Assembly (NCBI GenBank): GCA_013335845.1
Contig: JAAXUU010000074.1
Span: forward strand, 1-6,741
Origin: Actinomycetota bacterium
Lineage (GTDB): Bacteria; Actinomycetota; Coriobacteriia; Coriobacteriales; RUG844
Direction of reading: 5' to 3'
DNA length: 6,741 nucleotides
The translations under genes were made by a program, and so were the position numbers. The notes below the pieces were generated by a model, which was not told where the DNA came from, did not search any database, and saw only the letters and a program-made list of their open reading frames with translations. Positions within the stretch are counted from its first letter, which is position 1. Each line of letters starts with the position of its first letter. Of this stretch, positions 6,430 through 6,741 are shown piece after piece.

Positions 6430-6741
6430 TCACTCACCCCGCAGTTCGTCAAGCATGGCTTTTTTGTCCGATGCACGCATCAGCGCTTCGCCGATAAGCA
6501 CGGCGTCGATGCCGTTTTCACGCACCGTCGCGATATCTTCTGCGGTTCTGATGCCGCTTTCTGAAACGAACAGGATCCCCTCCGGTACCATCGAGCGATA
6601 TCGGTTGCTGTTGTTCATATCGACGGAGAAATCCTTCAGATTCCGATTATTGACCCCGATGATCCTCGCCCCCGCTTCGATGGCGGATTTGATTTCCCGC
6701 TCATCATGCGCCTCGATCAACGCGGAAAGCCCGAGAGTGTC
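6430..6741 (-). CDS. trpC: Indole-3-glycerol phosphate synthase TrpC, 3' part (N-terminus runs off the right edge)
   Basis: The last 103 codons of a protein of usually about 260 residues; the frame is open to the window edge at 6741. The enzyme closes the indole ring, turning CdRP into indole-3-glycerol phosphate with loss of CO2 and water. The visible part is the second half of the TIM barrel: LGLSALIEAHDE carries the active-site glutamate, GVNNRNLKDFSVD the active-site asparagine, FVSESGIRT the glutamate-serine pair on a later strand, and DAVLIGEALMRA the final phosphate-binding segment. All are intact. A TTG at 6720 is internal and not the start. The stop TGA (6432-6430) is followed after one base by trpF. 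Earlier trp genes (trpE, trpG, trpD) may lie to the right, outside the window. Confidence 0.96.
   Translation of the reverse strand, partial: DTLGLSALIEAHDEREIKSAIEAGARIIGVNNRNLKDFSVDMNNSNRYRSMVPEGILFVSESGIRTAEDIATVRENGIDAVLIGEALMRASDKKAMLDELRGE
6435..6440 (-). promoter_or_regulatory. Ribosome binding site of trpF (GGGGTG)
   Basis: GGGGTG lies 6 nt before the GTG start at 6428 and inside the last codons of trpC. It can pair with the anti-Shine-Dalgarno sequence through six positions, one of them G-U. It decides for the 6428 start over GTG 6437. The identical motif with identical spacing precedes aroF. Confidence 0.65.

Noticed and set aside
6429..6476. N-terminal extension of trpF up to 6476, or start at GTG 6437
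   Set aside because: TrpF proteins begin just before KIKICG. The GTG at 6428 has GGGGTG 6 nt upstream, whereas the other starts have no ribosome site.

Overview
The window carries eight protein-coding genes, all on the minus strand, so the biology reads from right to left. From upstream to downstream they are: the 3' part of trpC (cut by the right edge), trpF, aroF (DAHP synthase), trpB, trpA, a short coiled-coil protein of unknown function, an AarF/ABC1/UbiB-family kinase-like protein, and the 5' part of nadA (cut by the left edge). No RNA gene, mobile element, CRISPR array or integration scar was seen.

Positions 2854-6741 are the distal half of a tryptophan operon. TrpC, TrpF, TrpB and TrpA catalyse the last steps from phosphoribosylanthranilate to tryptophan. 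A DAHP synthase gene, the entry step of the shikimate pathway, sits between trpF and trpB, so supply of the aromatic precursor and use of chorismate are probably expressed together. The genes are packed tightly, with an 8-bp overlap or gaps of 1, 1 and 12 nt. Three of the junctions share a GGGG-type Shine-Dalgarno sequence lying over or next to the upstream stop codon, which suggests translational coupling. All catalytic residues I could place are intact.

Positions 2694-2853 are a short non-coding gap with no clear terminator. Then comes a two-gene unit (2678 to 879): a 145-residue protein with a near-perfect four-heptad C-terminal coiled coil, followed 6 nt later by a 451-residue ABC1/UbiB-type protein. 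The latter keeps the family signature motifs but lacks the C-terminal membrane helices of classical UbiB. This pair is the least explained part of the window.

Positions 696-878 are a compact control region for nadA (quinolinate synthase, NAD biosynthesis). It has a good sigma-70-type promoter (TTGACA, 17 nt, TAAGGT) and several short inverted or direct repeats, one overlapping the predicted start site, that look like operator candidates.

Organism: intermediate GC by eye, strong AGGAGG-type ribosome sites, a Thermotoga-like DAHP synthase with an N-terminal regulatory domain, and monofunctional TrpC and TrpF. This suggests a Gram-positive-type, probably anaerobic bacterium (Bacillota or the Coriobacteriia side of Actinomycetota). 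It is an impression from protein style, not a placement. Most of the window is ordinary core metabolism; the kinase/coiled-coil pair and the nadA control region are the parts worth a second look.
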